Source of the DNA: Emmonsiellopsis sp. PD_33
Lineage: Eukaryota > Ascomycota > Eurotiomycetes > Onygenales > Ajellomycetaceae
Reading direction: 5' to 3'
Assembly (NCBI GenBank): GCA_032988165.1
Contig: JANTQF010000245.1
Span: 1-52,417, forward strand
DNA length: 52,417 nt
Part shown: positions 1 to 11,933 of the stretch, one piece after another
Layout of the letters: every line of letters begins with the position of its first letter
Position numbering within the stretch: position 1 is the first letter of the stretch
Program-made: the position numbers and the translations under genes
Notes under the pieces: model-generated
Databases searched by the model: none
Told to the model about the DNA's origin: nothing
Seen by the model: only the letters and a program-made list of their open reading frames with translations

Positions 1-1957
1 AGGGGGGGTTGTGGCTGCGGCTGCGGTGTAGGTGTTGGTGTTGGTGTAGATGGGTTGAGTATATGTATGTGAGTGAGATGGGATGGGATGGGGAAGAGAA
101 GAGAAGAGAAGAGGGGGATATTTACTTGCTTGCTTGTGTTTATGTTTATGTTCATGTTTATGGGAGGTATCATATGGTATGGTATGGTATGGAACTACAT
201 GGATTATTAGTTATGTATGGGTTTTTTTTTTTTTTTTTTTTTTCATGGGCAGGTTAGGTTAGGTCTTCCTGTTTTTATTTTATTAGGTTTTGTTAACTAA
301 TTGTCTTATGTTTCTTTTCCATTTCTATATGTATGTAATGTAAAATCTTGCGAGAGTACCTAGATATGCTACATGTGATAAACACCCTAACCTTACCTTA
401 CCTCTTTATTATACCTTATCCCCCCCCCTTTGGGAAGAGAATCCGCGTGGAAACGCTGTTAATGGGCCATGGCATGGTAACTAGAAAACACAACACTCTT
501 TGGAGAGGTTACTAGTTAGGTTGGACCAGGTTGGTTAACTAGCAATCAGTATCTCAAAGAAGGGCTATAAAGTGCTGTATATGCTGGATATTAACACATA
601 GGTTGGTGATTAATGCTCGAAGAAGAAAGGGAATCTAATAATAATAATAATTGAAGATCATCCCTGAGTTTTTTTTGCTAGGAGCTGGGGCTGCTGGGCT
701 TCCGAGATGTGTGCTTGGCTGCTAAGGGAATAAAGGGGAGCTAAGTTAGTTAGTCAGTTTACTAGTTTAAAGTTGGTGGGGCAGCTAACTTGGATAAGTT
801 CACCCTGATGTCTACCTAGGTATCTAGATCTTGAAATCATCTCTGGTTTACTTTTCTTTTCTTTATTTTTTTTTGGCTGGTATTCCATACAATGGTCTTA
901 TTGCTAAATAATATAAGAGGATATATAACTATTTTTAGTATTTAATCTCTTCCTTTACTCAGTAATAAGGGTAAGTACTAAATAGATAAGAAGAGCCATT
1001 GATGATGGCTGATTTCTCTTGGTGCAGCCAATATCTTTGCAGAAAATAAGGACCTTTTCATCCCTTTCGCCCCGTAATAAACCTACCGCCCTTCAATTCC
1101 AAAGTATATAGACGGGCCATTGCCAATCAACTTTTCTGGCAAAAGTGCATCTAGTCGCGTCGAGAACATTACTCCCTGCCTTGATTAACTTAGATGCATT
1201 ACCTGGCACCCTATATAAATCCTGGTTTCCGTCGATGAGCATCCCCCATCCGTGCACATAACTATTGGTGGCATGGCTCACACGCGCAAAACAGTTTCGG
1301 GAACCTCGAAAGCTCGCACAGGTTCCACCTGAACCAGCAATGTTTGCATTCTCAGCTCATGTAGGTATGTACGTACATACATGTAACTACATGTCATGCA
1401 ACCAATAAAACAAACCAACCAGATTTCATCTGACAGTGAATTCTACCATTTCCTCGTCTCATTCATGAATCATGACATGACAGGATGATAAGTTCTCAGC
1501 CTTCCTTCTACCGCGCAATGCAGTCATGGCTCATACACTGCGCCGTGATATCTCTCCAATTGAATAGTGAAAGGGGTAAAGAATGGTGATGCTGGTGCAT
1601 ACTGAGAACCTTGGAACCCACAACTTGTTTAGGGAGTCTTGGTTTAATCTGATCTGGCTTTTCTCTGTGGTTAAGAGTGACCGCCCTCCACCAACATTGC
1701 AGGATCATGAGAGGGTTGGTTGGTTGGATCTTACAAGATCTGCCAGATATATTAATATTCAGCTGTTTCCAGCTTCTTCACCTTCTGTTCTCTACTAGTA
1801 CTTATAAGGGGCACCAGTCTCCCTATCTGTTTTTTTTTTTAAAAAAAGCTACATCACCAATTCTAGTTCCCATTTAAACTGAGACTGAGAATTGGTCTAT
1901 ACCCTAACATCAACAGTTCTATTTTTGGTCCACCGTTGCAGCCCTCATCAATTAAAG
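1..1957. other. Gene-free low-complexity stretch
   Basis: No ORF here resembles a protein. The start is a patchwork of simple repeats: ATGGG-like units near 80-90, GAGAA units at about 92-113, a GTATG/ATGGT run near 170-192 and an uninterrupted run of 22 T at 222-243. The remainder is AT-rich sequence with short homopolymers (C-run near 421-428). A TATA-like stretch at about 1803-1809 lies some 150 bases before the start of the secreted-protein gene and may belong to its promoter. Confidence 0.6.
222..243 (+). repeat. Poly(T) tract, 22 bases
   Basis: An uninterrupted run of 22 T lies in intergenic sequence, following GTATG-type repeats. On the minus strand it reads as poly(A). No ORF, target-site duplication or retroelement coding sequence is seen next to it, so it is recorded only as a homopolymer tract. 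Confidence 0.9.
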
Positions 1958-2393
1958 ATGAAGTACATTACACTCCTCCTTACGCTCTTACCCGCCGCCG
2001 TCCTCGCCCTCCCAGCCGACAGCAAGGTGCCATGCGAATGCGAGAAAACAATGTGCTCTCAAGTCTGGCCTGAGGTATGTGCTAATCTTTGTGGCACCAG
2101 TGATGACCCCGTCTTCGTCAAATATTATTATAAAAACACTAACACATGAGCCAAAAAAAAAAAAAAACCACCAGTCCTGCTATTGCGGAAACAAAGCTAA
2201 AATCGTTTGCTATGAGAAATGTGGAGGCGTACATCCGGTTCTGACGGTAACTATATATCTATCTTTCCTGTTATTTTGCTTTTTTTTTGGAATACATAGT
2301 AACTCTGAATATGCTATGGATTTCCGTCTTTTTACCTGGCTAATTTACTGACGTACTCTTCATCTCTAGCCATGTCCAAAGGTGGAACCTTGA
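1958..2393 (+). CDS. Small secreted eight-cysteine protein
   Basis: Three exons (1958-2074, 2175-2246, 2370-2393) give 70 residues. Both introns are phase 0 with GTATGT and GTAACT donors. Residues 1 to about 18 form a clear signal peptide (leucine-rich core, Ala-Leu-Ala end). The mature part has eight cysteines spaced C-x-C-x4-C-x7-C-x-C-x7-C-x3-C-x9-C, which suggests four disulfides. The Trp-Pro and Cys-Gly-Gly elements resemble small cysteine-rich secreted proteins I have seen in ascomycetes, but I cannot name a defined family. A role outside the cell (effector-like, surface or antimicrobial) is inference only. The gene converges on the carboxylesterase downstream. The very short last exon makes the C-terminus the least certain part. 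Confidence 0.72.
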
Positions 2394-3832
2394 AATGTTA
2401 TAACTACGCGAATATCGAGCCCATCGCAAAGGCCCCCCCATGCTTCCTACTTGTGATATCTTCGTGGTTGGTTGGCTATGCTATTCAGGCTTGGATCGGA
2501 ATTGGAATTATATCGTGTTACCTATTATTGTCTTATAACTACCTGCTTGGGCTTCGAGTGGACGACATTACGAATTGCGATTAGGGGTCGCGGCAAGCAG
2601 GGGGTGAGTGAGAATAAAGAATGAGATTGGTCACGATATAGTTTACTACAGTGTTATGATAACCGCTCCCTCTTTCTATACCGTTTCTTAAGAATAGCTA
2701 CCATACTTCTTTTTTACCCAACGGAAAATGGGCGTAGTTACCTGAAGAGAAAGAGGGCGAAGGAAACATAATCCAGGATCTATAGATTTAACTACCTAGT
2801 TACACTGAACCCCCCGTCTACATAAATATGTAGCTTAGACTCCATCTACCTTCCAGCCCATAATCCCAAAGAGGAATGCACTGGGAACATTGCAATTCAA
2901 TTCCAATAGCAACCAATGCTGCACCCCCCCTTTCTTCCCCTTACCTTTTGTAAGCACAATAAATACCACCTTTCGCGCCTCAACCTCCCCTCACTATCCA
3001 ATTCGAACTCGAACAGCAGGATACGATAGCCGTTCCAACTCTAACACAGATCTCTGTTGCACAGAAATAGTTGCATTTACATCTGCCCCAGCCCAGGCTT
3101 GGCCATTTCAGTGACCATGTCCCCGTATGTACCGTGCTATGCACGGACACGGCTATATAGTCCAATACTTCCTTGTTATTTATTTCTGGTAGACTAGTTA
3201 CCAATCCGGGTATCGGGCGTCTCGTTGTAGTGTTAGGTATCGTATCTAGTACAAATACACATTTCTCGGGTTGGGTTGGACTTGATGCATATAGGTCTGT
3301 GTGTGTGTGACCTTGTTTTTGGTACAGTTGTTGGAACTGGGACAAGGCATGTAACTAAGCTTCCGGATACGGTTGACGTGTTTCTGGTATGTGGAAGAAT
3401 AGGTGGGGCCTTTTTGATGTGATTGTTTTGCACGAGATCTTCATGATCGGCCTTTCTGGACACGAGGCGACAACCGCAGGTTGTGTTGGTGTGTTTAATG
3501 GGTTGATGAGTGGCGGGGTAAAATGTCTTTCTCGCCGTGTAACATTATTAGGTCTCAGTTACGAAGGATGTGGTTCAATGGTAGATTAGTCATGGCGGAG
3601 AGTTTGGATTCAAAGGAATGCTGGCCATCAATTTAAATTATCAAATATCAGGGATGGAAATCATATCGACACATCTCGGAACATCAACTTGTGACATCAA
3701 GGCAGGCATCATCATATACCCCCGGATCGATAAAGGAGACAGTTGGCTTATTGTCGAGGCCTATCTGAAGAAGCGTTTTACCTAAATATTTTTCAAATCA
3801 ATGACAGATCTTACCAAACACCGGCCATCACT
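2394..3832. other. Gene-free intergenic stretch between convergent genes
   Basis: This lies between the 3' ends of the secreted-protein gene and the carboxylesterase. Open frames exist on both strands, up to 121 codons on the minus strand near 2980-3345, but their translations have no motif, signal peptide or believable splice context. A short TG-repeat occurs near 3297-3308. I see nothing else. Confidence 0.5.
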
Positions 3833-5593
3833 CTACATTGGGTTCAAACAAAGGGCATAAAACATACCACTAGGATCAAACGTCAGCCATCCTAGGCCTT
3901 TCAATCCCTCCTTCGGATCAGCCGCAAAGCGAGCCCAGGCCTCCTGCATCGTCTTCTTGAGAACAGTCTGTTCAGGCGCCTCGGGCAGTCCGCTAACATC
4001 ACCCGAAGCCCCAAAAATCATATGTAGATCAACTCCGTGGTAAGCACGGCTGGTCGGATACAGACGGGTATTTTCCCAGTCTGCATGGTACCTATATCTC
4101 CAGACGGGGACCCCATGGCGAGCCCTATCTGTGGCCGTTTGTCGGATTGAACAAGAGAAGACGTCACGGTTAAACTCTTGCCATTCCTGCTCGGTGAGGA
4201 TATTGCCTTTGGCGAACGCGGAGATGTTGTAGAAGCCGGCTTCGTTATCCGTGTGGCCGACAAGGTATGGCTAGATGGTCAGTCAGTATTGTTGTTTACA
4301 TTTGATGCAGAGGGAAATCGGGGGGGAATACAATTGGAGCAAATTTCCCCTCGGCAGACAAGGTGGTATAATCCGCAAACACCACGCTATCGTCCACAGT
4401 CGGTTGGAAGACGGGTTGTGAACGGGCAACGCTGGATCCTGGCGGTGGCGGGATCTTTGTTATTGCCTCTTTTATTTCATCTGCGCTCTTGCTTCGCATG
4501 CAAGACATAAGATCACCGGATGAACCGCATCCCAAAAAACTAGTTGCATTGTACCAATGCCGAGCTGCCAATTCCTCTGAATTGACAGGGAAACTAAACG
4601 CGGTGCCTGAGTGGGAGATCATGCCGGCGACGATGGGGTCTTTGGTCCATGAGTAGGACCAGAAATCAAGAGCTGCGCCACCGGCTGATTGACCAAATAT
4701 CGTGATTCTATTTGGATCGCCGCCAAATGCTTTGGCATTGTCGCGTACCCATTCGACAGCAAGGCGCTGGTCCAGCAATCCCAAATTCTGCGTTTGGCCA
4801 GGGGCGCCGGGGAAGCCGAAGATGTTGATCCGGTAGTTGACGGTGACAACTACGACGTCTTGGGCTTCTGTAAAGTACTTTCCGTTATAAAATGGAGTGT
4901 TTGTATCCCCCGTGGTGTATCCTTCGTGATGCACGATCAGTTTCTCGTTTTGATTTCACAAGGGGCTGCTGGAAACTCAAGTTCGACAAACGTACTGCCG
5001 CCATAAAAGAACACAAGGATAGGCTTCTTTGGCTTGCTATTCGACCATATGTTTAATGATAAACAATCCTCGCTTTGCACGTTATCATTTTGGCCAGTGA
5101 ATGCAGCAACAACCTGCGCGAATTGGGGGGTCTTATTCGGGAAATCCACGGATGCGGATGGAGTGAAAAGACAGTCACTGCAGGGACCAAATTTCGGTCA
5201 GAATCTCTTGATCGAGTTGCAATTAATATATGGTAAGGAAAGGAGCGGAGTCCAATTCGAATATTCCTTACTCGGACTAAAATTGAAAAAAATTATTCGA
5301 TGGTTAGAATATCAAGTACTTTGCATATCAGACATGTCAAGCAACCCGCTGCCATCTGGTAGACTCACGAATTTTGATGCTTCAAATTGCTTCTTTTGTG
5401 CATAGCGTTCAGGGGCTGAAAACCGCAAATCGCCGACAGGAGGGCTCGCATATGGAATCCCCAGAAACTCTCGAACACCTAGAATACCGGGTGCAGAATG
5501 ACCGGTAATGCGCCCATTGGTGGTGTTAACTATGAATTCAGGTAAAGCCAGGCCACTGAGCACGAAGGCTGCCAGACAGAGAAGAGCTTTCAT
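3833..5593 (-). CDS. Secreted type-B carboxylesterase / cholinesterase-like esterase
   Basis: Alpha/beta-hydrolase that should cleave carboxylic esters outside the cell. Exons on the minus strand are 5593-5369, 5276-5272 (a 5-nt micro-exon), 5177-4996, 4921-4332 and 4270-3833, giving 479 residues. A signal peptide covers about residues 1-18. The oxyanion-hole Tyr-Gly-Gly precedes residue 138. The nucleophile is Ser216 in GQSAGG, the acid Glu344 in TDNEAG and the base His412 in YHG, so the triad is complete. SEDCLSLNIW is the usual second family signature. The micro-exon model is preferred because direct joining of exon 1 to exon 3 hits a stop, while every splice site in this model is good. 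The C-terminus is uncertain: an intron with donor GTATGT near the end could instead place the stop at 3811. The length is near the short end for the family. Confidence 0.85.
5272..5276 (-). other. Predicted 5-nt micro-exon of the carboxylesterase
   Basis: The preceding intron (5368-5277) has donor GTGAGT, branch-like CTAAC and acceptor TTTTAG. The following intron (5271-5178) has donor GTAAGG, branch CTGAC and acceptor GCAG. Including these five bases restores the frame into a conserved Cys-containing segment. Skipping them produces an immediate TGA. This is a splice-model prediction without RNA support. Confidence 0.55.
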
Positions 5594-6992
5594 CGCACTT
5601 TTAGGTATGTCGCCGAGGTGAGGCTCTAATAATCCACTCGAAAGAAATGGAACAGGCCGGGCAGGACGACAGCTTAATAAAGGAGTATTGCGGAGATTTG
5701 CGCACAAAAGTCAAAAGCTACTTTCGCGTCTTACGAGCAATCCCTGTCATTAACACCCTGTTGGCTTAGTTCCCGAAAGCGTTCGCGGCTGAGGAGATTG
5801 TTGGCCACAGACATTCAAAGAATACTGCGACAGAAGAGGAAGAATCTAATTTTACGAGGGAAGCTCGGAGGGAGGAGGGTGAAAGATCGCCATCCTAGCG
5901 GGGCGGGGGTTGAGAGCAGACATGGGTTATCTGAGATCTCGAATCCGAGTCGTTAGTACAGAGACAATTGGTGGGAGGCTTTGGGAGTAAACAAGAACGA
6001 CGAATAAACCTAACATTGATGGAAAGTTAGGGTGATTGTTAGTCCCTTTTTCTTATTTTTTGACGCCATCAAGACCACAGTTAAAACGCAGAGTTGAGGA
6101 TTTGACGTTAGAAAAATACAATGTGAAGGATAGGAGCTGGGGTCTTATCAGTGAGGTTTAATAGCCAACCAAACGTAGGGATTCAATAGCATATGAGTAC
6201 CACGGATCAGAGTATTAAAATCTGAATCGTGGCTTGTGATACCCAAAAGACATCTAGATATGGTCTACCCTCATTCACACGTGCGACTGTCATCTTGACA
6301 GCATCCATTGAATCGACATTGGATAGATAGGGTTTTTATGCCCCGAACGATATGTTTTTTTTTTTTTTTCGACAGTCTGGTGCCCCTAGCCGCCCAGGGC
6401 CGCACTTCGCAATCCGGCCTCCAACTATCTTCCTGTGTACATTAACAAATATGTTTCGACTATGAGTTATTCCACTGAAAGGCCTGTAAGCAAAACTACT
6501 CATACCATATCCCTGGTGTTAATGGGTTGTAACGTACGTCGTGTAGTTATGTGGAGAGATATCCCATATTGAAACAGAAGCAATGGCTCGAGTGGGTGCA
6601 ACAGAAATCCTGATATGCTTCCCCACCGGGATAGCAAAATGGTTATCAACCAGAGATCCGAAAGGGACATAACCGGTAACGGTCTTCAAGACCAGTGGTG
6701 GATCCATGGACTGCTGCCGTTGATGAGGAGAGAATAGGTAGCGGGAAGCTGAAGTTGGCATCAAAGCTTAAGTTAACTAGCTAATTGTCTGGTTTCCAAC
6801 CGCGCTAAACCTCAACGAGACTCCCCCAGCCACGTGATCCACTCGCTTATCTTATCAGATGGCTCTATCCCAACCTCATCCCTCCCTTGTTCCTTTCATA
6901 ACGACATTCTCAGCCATTGCCAATGGCTAGCAAACCCAGATTCCCTGAATTAGCCATAACAATCTTCGGGTTTTGCCCTCAATGAGCCTAAA
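5594..6992. other. Intergenic stretch upstream of the carboxylesterase
   Basis: This contains the carboxylesterase promoter (minus strand) and the 3' flank of the PLP-rhodanese gene. A 13-base T-run lies at about 6357-6369. An 81-codon minus-strand frame at 6519-6764 gives an unremarkable peptide I do not recognise. The motif GTTAACTAGCT occurs near 6772-6782. No gene can be supported. Confidence 0.5.
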
Positions 6993-8897
6993 TTATACTA
7001 ATATTTCCTGCTGCAACGCTGCTGACGATGGCTCAGTGCACCTGGGAAACTTCTCCGACTCGATAGCAATCGCCTTATATCCCCCACGAATACAATCGGC
7101 CTCGACCCCTTTCGCCCGCAAAATGCTGGTTGCGACACGCGCTGTGTCTCCGTTATAACACAATACCAGCACTCGCCGTGCATTGAAGCTTGACAGATTG
7201 CTTATGTGCAAGAAGATGCCCTCGAGCTCCAGCCACTGGGCTTCCATTACCTTGGGATCTGCGAAAGGGCTCGGCGTGCTCGAATTGAGGCTTGTGAGAG
7301 AGAAGTTGATAGCATCCGGAAGATGCCAGGTCTCGAAGTCGACTAACTGCCGCAAATCGATGACGTAGCTCTGTCGCTTGGCCGTGATCGTGGTCCAGGA
7401 GTAGGCTTTGACTGCTTCGACGGGCTCATAGAAGTTGTGGAGCAGATCGATAGGCGCTTTTTCCCAATTTTCATCATACCGATAAAGATCAACTTTAGCC
7501 AAATTCTGGGAACTCGTCAGCGTCCAGTCCAATTTTCATATTGAGCATTGGGGTTGATCTATTCGCTTACCTCGTTGTGAATTGGATGGAATTTCTCTGG
7601 GCCTAATTTCTGAAAATACTCGTCGATGTACTGGTAGGGGAGGTCGCAGCAGAGGAACACACAATGGATTAATCCATCAGGGCCTGCAAGTTCGGACAGA
7701 GTACCGGCAGAGTGTCGCTTGTCCAACATTTGAAGGAGGCCACTCAAGTTGAAGCCAGACGATGGGCCGCAAACTAGGCCCTCTCTACACATATCAAGAG
7801 ACAGCGAATAGGAAGCAGGCGAACCCACCTCTTCGATTGCATCTACAGCTTCCTTCCACGGAAACTCGACAGGCCTAAGCAAAGCAAATGATCTTGGCCC
7901 AGGTACACGGTCCCCCGGAGCCGTACAAACACCAAGCCTGAGTACTGAAGGCTTTGCCTGTTTGAAATAAGTTCCCAAACCTGTCATCGTACCTGAGGTG
8001 CCCATCCCAGAACATATGACATTTATCTGAGGGAGTTGTTTCAAAATTTGCGGACCAGTCCATCGGATATGTGCGTGCCAGTTGTTGTCATTATCATATT
8101 GATTTGGATTAATGATGCTGTCGGACTCCATGGCCATCCTTCTCGCGTTTTGTATCCCACCGCGCTCATCTAATGGTTCCGGCTGGGAAGGACCACCGAA
8201 GAGGGTAATATCGAGTCCGAAGAATTGCATCAGCTTTAACTTTGCACCGCTTGTTTTGTTGCTTAGAAAGGCCCGGACATCGCTGATGTTGTGGAACACA
8301 CGTGCAATCATCGACATCGATATAACCGTGGAACCGGAACTATACTCGATGATTGTCTGCGTTTTTCCCGGCACGACGCTAGACTCAAGCATGTTCATTG
8401 CTAAAAGGAACACAATCACGTCAGTCCAATTCTTCTCGTTCTAAAGGCGCTCTTGGTGCACGTTTTCAAAGCATATTGCATTGGGATACAATACCTGGGA
8501 TGGCTTTGACATTGTTTGCAGGGTGCATTGTCATCATCTTTGCATATATCCGTACTCCATGCTTATAAAATGGATTCAGGGTTTCCGGAACTTCCACCAG
8601 CGGGAGTGGAGGCTGATTGTCAGGGTCAAAGTACTTCTTCAAAGCGTCCGGCCCCGAATACACGTTAAGAACGTTCGCCATGTTATCCAGTATCAGATCG
8701 TCGACGCGAGTTCTAAGGGCAACCGCAGTCGGCAAATATATTCCATCAGGTCGCACGGTCAAAAACCCAGGGGCAGTGGCCCATATCAGCAGATTTATAC
8801 AGATTCCAGCGCCTTCAGGGGTTGTCCCTGGTAAGTGTTTCCACCAAAACGATCCACTAAAAGGCCGGATGGGGTCATGCGCATGGCTTCCCTTCAT
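6993..8897 (-). CDS. Cysteine-synthase-like PLP enzyme fused to a C-terminal rhodanese domain
   Basis: Exons 8897-8495, 8400-7571 and 7505-6993 give 581 residues. Introns are phase 1 and phase 0 with donors GTATTG and GTAAGC. The middle part is a fold-type II PLP enzyme of the cysteine synthase/CBS superfamily: the segment HPANNVKAIPA holds the likely PLP lysine (about Lys131), and GMGTSGTMTG matches the phosphate-binding loop. From about residue 412 a rhodanese-like domain follows, with active-site loop CYNGDT and catalytic Cys527 present. Family knowledge suggests sulfur amino-acid chemistry coupled to persulfide or sulfur transfer; the substrate is unknown. The first 72 residues look poorly conserved, so the true start may be Met73 at 8681 (509 residues). 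The gene is divergent from the DHA14 transporter. Confidence 0.8.
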
Positions 8898-9795
8898 ATT
8901 TACAGCGACTGATCGGACCTACTGATTGGTGATCGAACCGAACAAAGCTGAAAAACTCCACCGGTACTTCGTATGCTACCTTGGGGGATTAAAGCTAGGT
9001 TTAGAATTAACACGCAATCCTATTCTGATAGCGACTACTTGCCGTTCAGGGACCGCATGGGTTAAATTATGTGCTGTGGAACGTTACAGGATCTCAAGTC
9101 TGCCCAGTTTCGGCAATCCCACAGCTGACAACCACGTTCCATCCCGCCTGTATCCTGTTGGCAAATAGCTCATATCGACCATTTCTGAGGACCCTGAGGT
9201 ACATAAACAAGTACCTGGGTGGTTACGGGATGACGCAATCATTCCACCCCGAGGGCACTTTCATGAGGACCTTCAGGGTGTATGCAAAAATCCTTGTTCA
9301 TGCACCACCAATCCTGGCAGGAAAAAATGTTAGAAGGGATATCGAGATTAAATATTAAAAATATTCGAGATCTTGACTCCTCGAAATGAGAGAAAGCGTC
9401 GAGCCTGAGAATGTTTGAGTACGTTTGAGAAGGTTTTACGCCTTCGGCTTGTTCAACCCATGCAGATCAGATTGCTCGGCCTCGCGCCAAGAATTGGCAG
9501 GACAAGCCCATAGTTAACTAGCTAACTAGTTAATAAATGTGCCGTGCCTGTCCTGCGCAACGAGAGAAACCACACAGACCCATTGGCAAAAAATCTTGTT
9601 GGCTAACGGCTCACTATCCAGTTATTTTAACCTTAACTTATTCTCAGTCGTTTCCTACTAATGGGCATAAGTACCTTATTCCTCTCTCATTTTTTTCGGG
9701 TTTGAGCGGATCATACATCCTCGGAGCTGCTCGCATACATTGGGCCTATACCCCCCCGGATCCGTTTTACCCCGCCCAGCTTGACGAGTTGGAAA
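8898..9795. promoter_or_regulatory. Shared upstream region of the PLP-rhodanese gene and the DHA14 transporter
   Basis: About 0.9 kb separates two divergent starts. It contains CCAAT-type and AT-rich elements but no convincing TATA box on either side. A nearly palindromic element built from GTTAACTAG and CTAACTAGTTAA lies at about 9513-9534. Open frames inside have no recognisable protein signal. A regulatory role is inferred only from position. Confidence 0.4.
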
Positions 9796-11933
9796 ATGAG
9801 GGGGACTGTTGCTGTTGCAGAAACAACAGATACGACATTGTCAAAGGTACTGAACCCTGCGCCTGCCGCGGAAAATACCAAAGATTCGGAGAAAAGAACC
9901 CCGCATATTTTCAACGAGCAAACAAACTATGTCCCAAAGCGCACCATCATCACCGTAAGATCCTAGTCCCTGTTGCTGATATCGATCGTACTGACAAACG
10001 ATAGATATTCCTGGCATGCGCCAGTGTCGATCTTCTGGCATTGATGGACCAAACTACATTGGCAGCCAGTCTTTCCATCGTCTCCAATGATCTAGGTGCC
10101 GGGGATCAAACATCCTGGATTGCCGCGGGATATTTTGTGTAAGTCACAGGTTGTTTATTGGACATGTATCTCAGGGCTCAGTGGAATTTAATCGTTCTAT
10201 TTCATTGGTATAAATAGCTAACAACAAGAAGGACATCAACATGCTTCCAGTTACTATATGGACGCATTTCTGACATCTGGTCCCGTAAAGTGATCCTCTT
10301 CATCGGCCTCGCTATCTTTTTTATAGGCTCTTTAGCAGCTTCCCTCGCGCAGTCGGCTACGCAGCTGATCATCTTCCGCGCCTTTACCGGTGTTGGCGGG
10401 GGTGGGTTGATGACAGTGGCACAGATGATAGTCAGTGATGTTGTCCCACTACGAGAGAGAGGAAAGTACCAAGGGATTCTCGGTTCTGTCGTCGCTATTG
10501 CCCACGGGATTGGGCCAGTGATCGGTGGTTCTCTGGCGTCAATATCAAAAGACTCGTGGCGGTGGATATTCCGGCTCAATCTGCCCCTCACAGTCTTTAC
10601 CACTTTATGTGTCATGTTCTTCATGCCTCTGAGGAAGGTTGACGGAAACTGGCGATTGAAGTTGCAAACTGTCGATTTTATCGGCGCTTTCCTTGCGCTT
10701 GGTGGAACAGCGGTATTTATGCTTGGCCTAACTTGGGGCGGCGGCGAATATTCTTGGAACTCAGCCCATGTCATTGCTACATTGGTCGTTGGGTTCTGCA
10801 TATCTGCAGTCTTTCTTGTTTGGCAATGGAAGGGGGCGTCAAATCCGCTAATACCCATGCATATCTTCAATAGCGGCCTCGTCAACGGAGCCTGTCTTAC
10901 GATGTTTGTCAACGGCTGGAATTTTCTTGTCCAGATATATTATATTCCCACGTTTTATCAGCTGGCGTACGGATACTCGGCGACCAAATCCGCTTTGCTG
11001 CTATTGCCAATCACCTTAGTTCAGAGTACGTTTATCAAACCTGCGAGCCTAGAACCCCGGAAAGCTTGGTTTGCATTCTTATTCTCTTATTTTACCTTGC
11101 TAAACTTTTGCAGCCTTCAGCAGCACATTCTCGGGACTTATTGTGCACTGGGTGGGCCGCTATCGCGAGTGCATCCTCCTCGGGTGGGTAGTCTGGGCGG
11201 TCGGGCTTGGGCTTTACTCAACACTCGACCAGTCTTCTGGGCTCGGGAAGCAGATTGGCTACGGTATATTAACCGGTCTCGGTGTTGGGAACACTTTACA
11301 GCCGTAAGTATAAGCCCTAACAATTAGTTCCACGCTCCGTGTGTGAAAAGATGCTTACTTATCCCAGTGCTCTCATAGCAGTTCAAGCAGGGGTTGAACG
11401 GCGCGACATGGCAGTGGTCACGTCGTTTAGAAAGTATGTTAAGATCAATTAAGCTAAACCAGAAACCCATCCAGCAACTAATTATACCTCCAAAGCTTCG
11501 TCAGAAATCTAGGTGGAACGCTTGGTCTAGGAGTGGCAGGAACCATAATGTAAGAAAGTCTCCTGACCATCAAGAGTCTATTCTATCGCAAACTAAATCC
11601 TCCTATACCAGACACAACACACTACTCTCATCCCTTTCAACCCTTAACCTCACCAAATCCGACACTACCGCCCTCCTCAGAAGTCCTGAAACATACCTCT
11701 CTACCCTCCCAGCACCAGAAGCCACTCGCATCCGCTCCATCCTCATCCCGGCGTACCAAACTGGATTTCGCATCATTTTCCTTATTGGAGCAGGTCTTGC
11801 AGCATTTGCATTTGTACTTTCGGTTTTCTTCATGCCTCAAGTCGCGTTGAACAGGGCAGATGACGAAGCGTTGAAAGCCGAGGGTAGGAAGAGGATACAA
11901 GGGAGGAGTAGCTCTGATGAGGAAAATGCGTGA
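9796..11933 (+). CDS. MFS drug:H+ antiporter, DHA14 (14-TM) type
   Basis: Seven exons (9796-9954, 10005-10138, 10232-11025, 11114-11303, 11368-11433, 11496-11549, 11612-11933) join in frame to 572 residues. The N-terminus is hydrophilic. The DHA14 signatures are visible: LMDQTTLAASLSIV with its conserved acidic residue in the first helix, YGRISDIWSRK (the G-R loop between helices 2 and 3), FRAFTGVGGGG, and RGKYQGILG before a GPVIGG stretch in the helix-5 region (motif C). SFRNFVRNLGGTLGL is restored exactly across two introns, which supports the splice model. It should be a plasma- or vacuolar-membrane exporter driven by protons. The substrate (drug, toxin, amino acid or siderophore) cannot be told from sequence. 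A second MFS gene follows on the same strand 770 bp downstream. Confidence 0.88.

Noticed and set aside
4296..5149. Apparent disruptions of the carboxylesterase suggesting a pseudogene
   Set aside because: The breaks are removed by introns with normal borders (4995-4922 and 4331-4271), and the catalytic triad is complete.
6519..6764. 81-codon minus-strand frame
   Set aside because: The peptide has no recognisable domain, and no in-frame splice extension was found.
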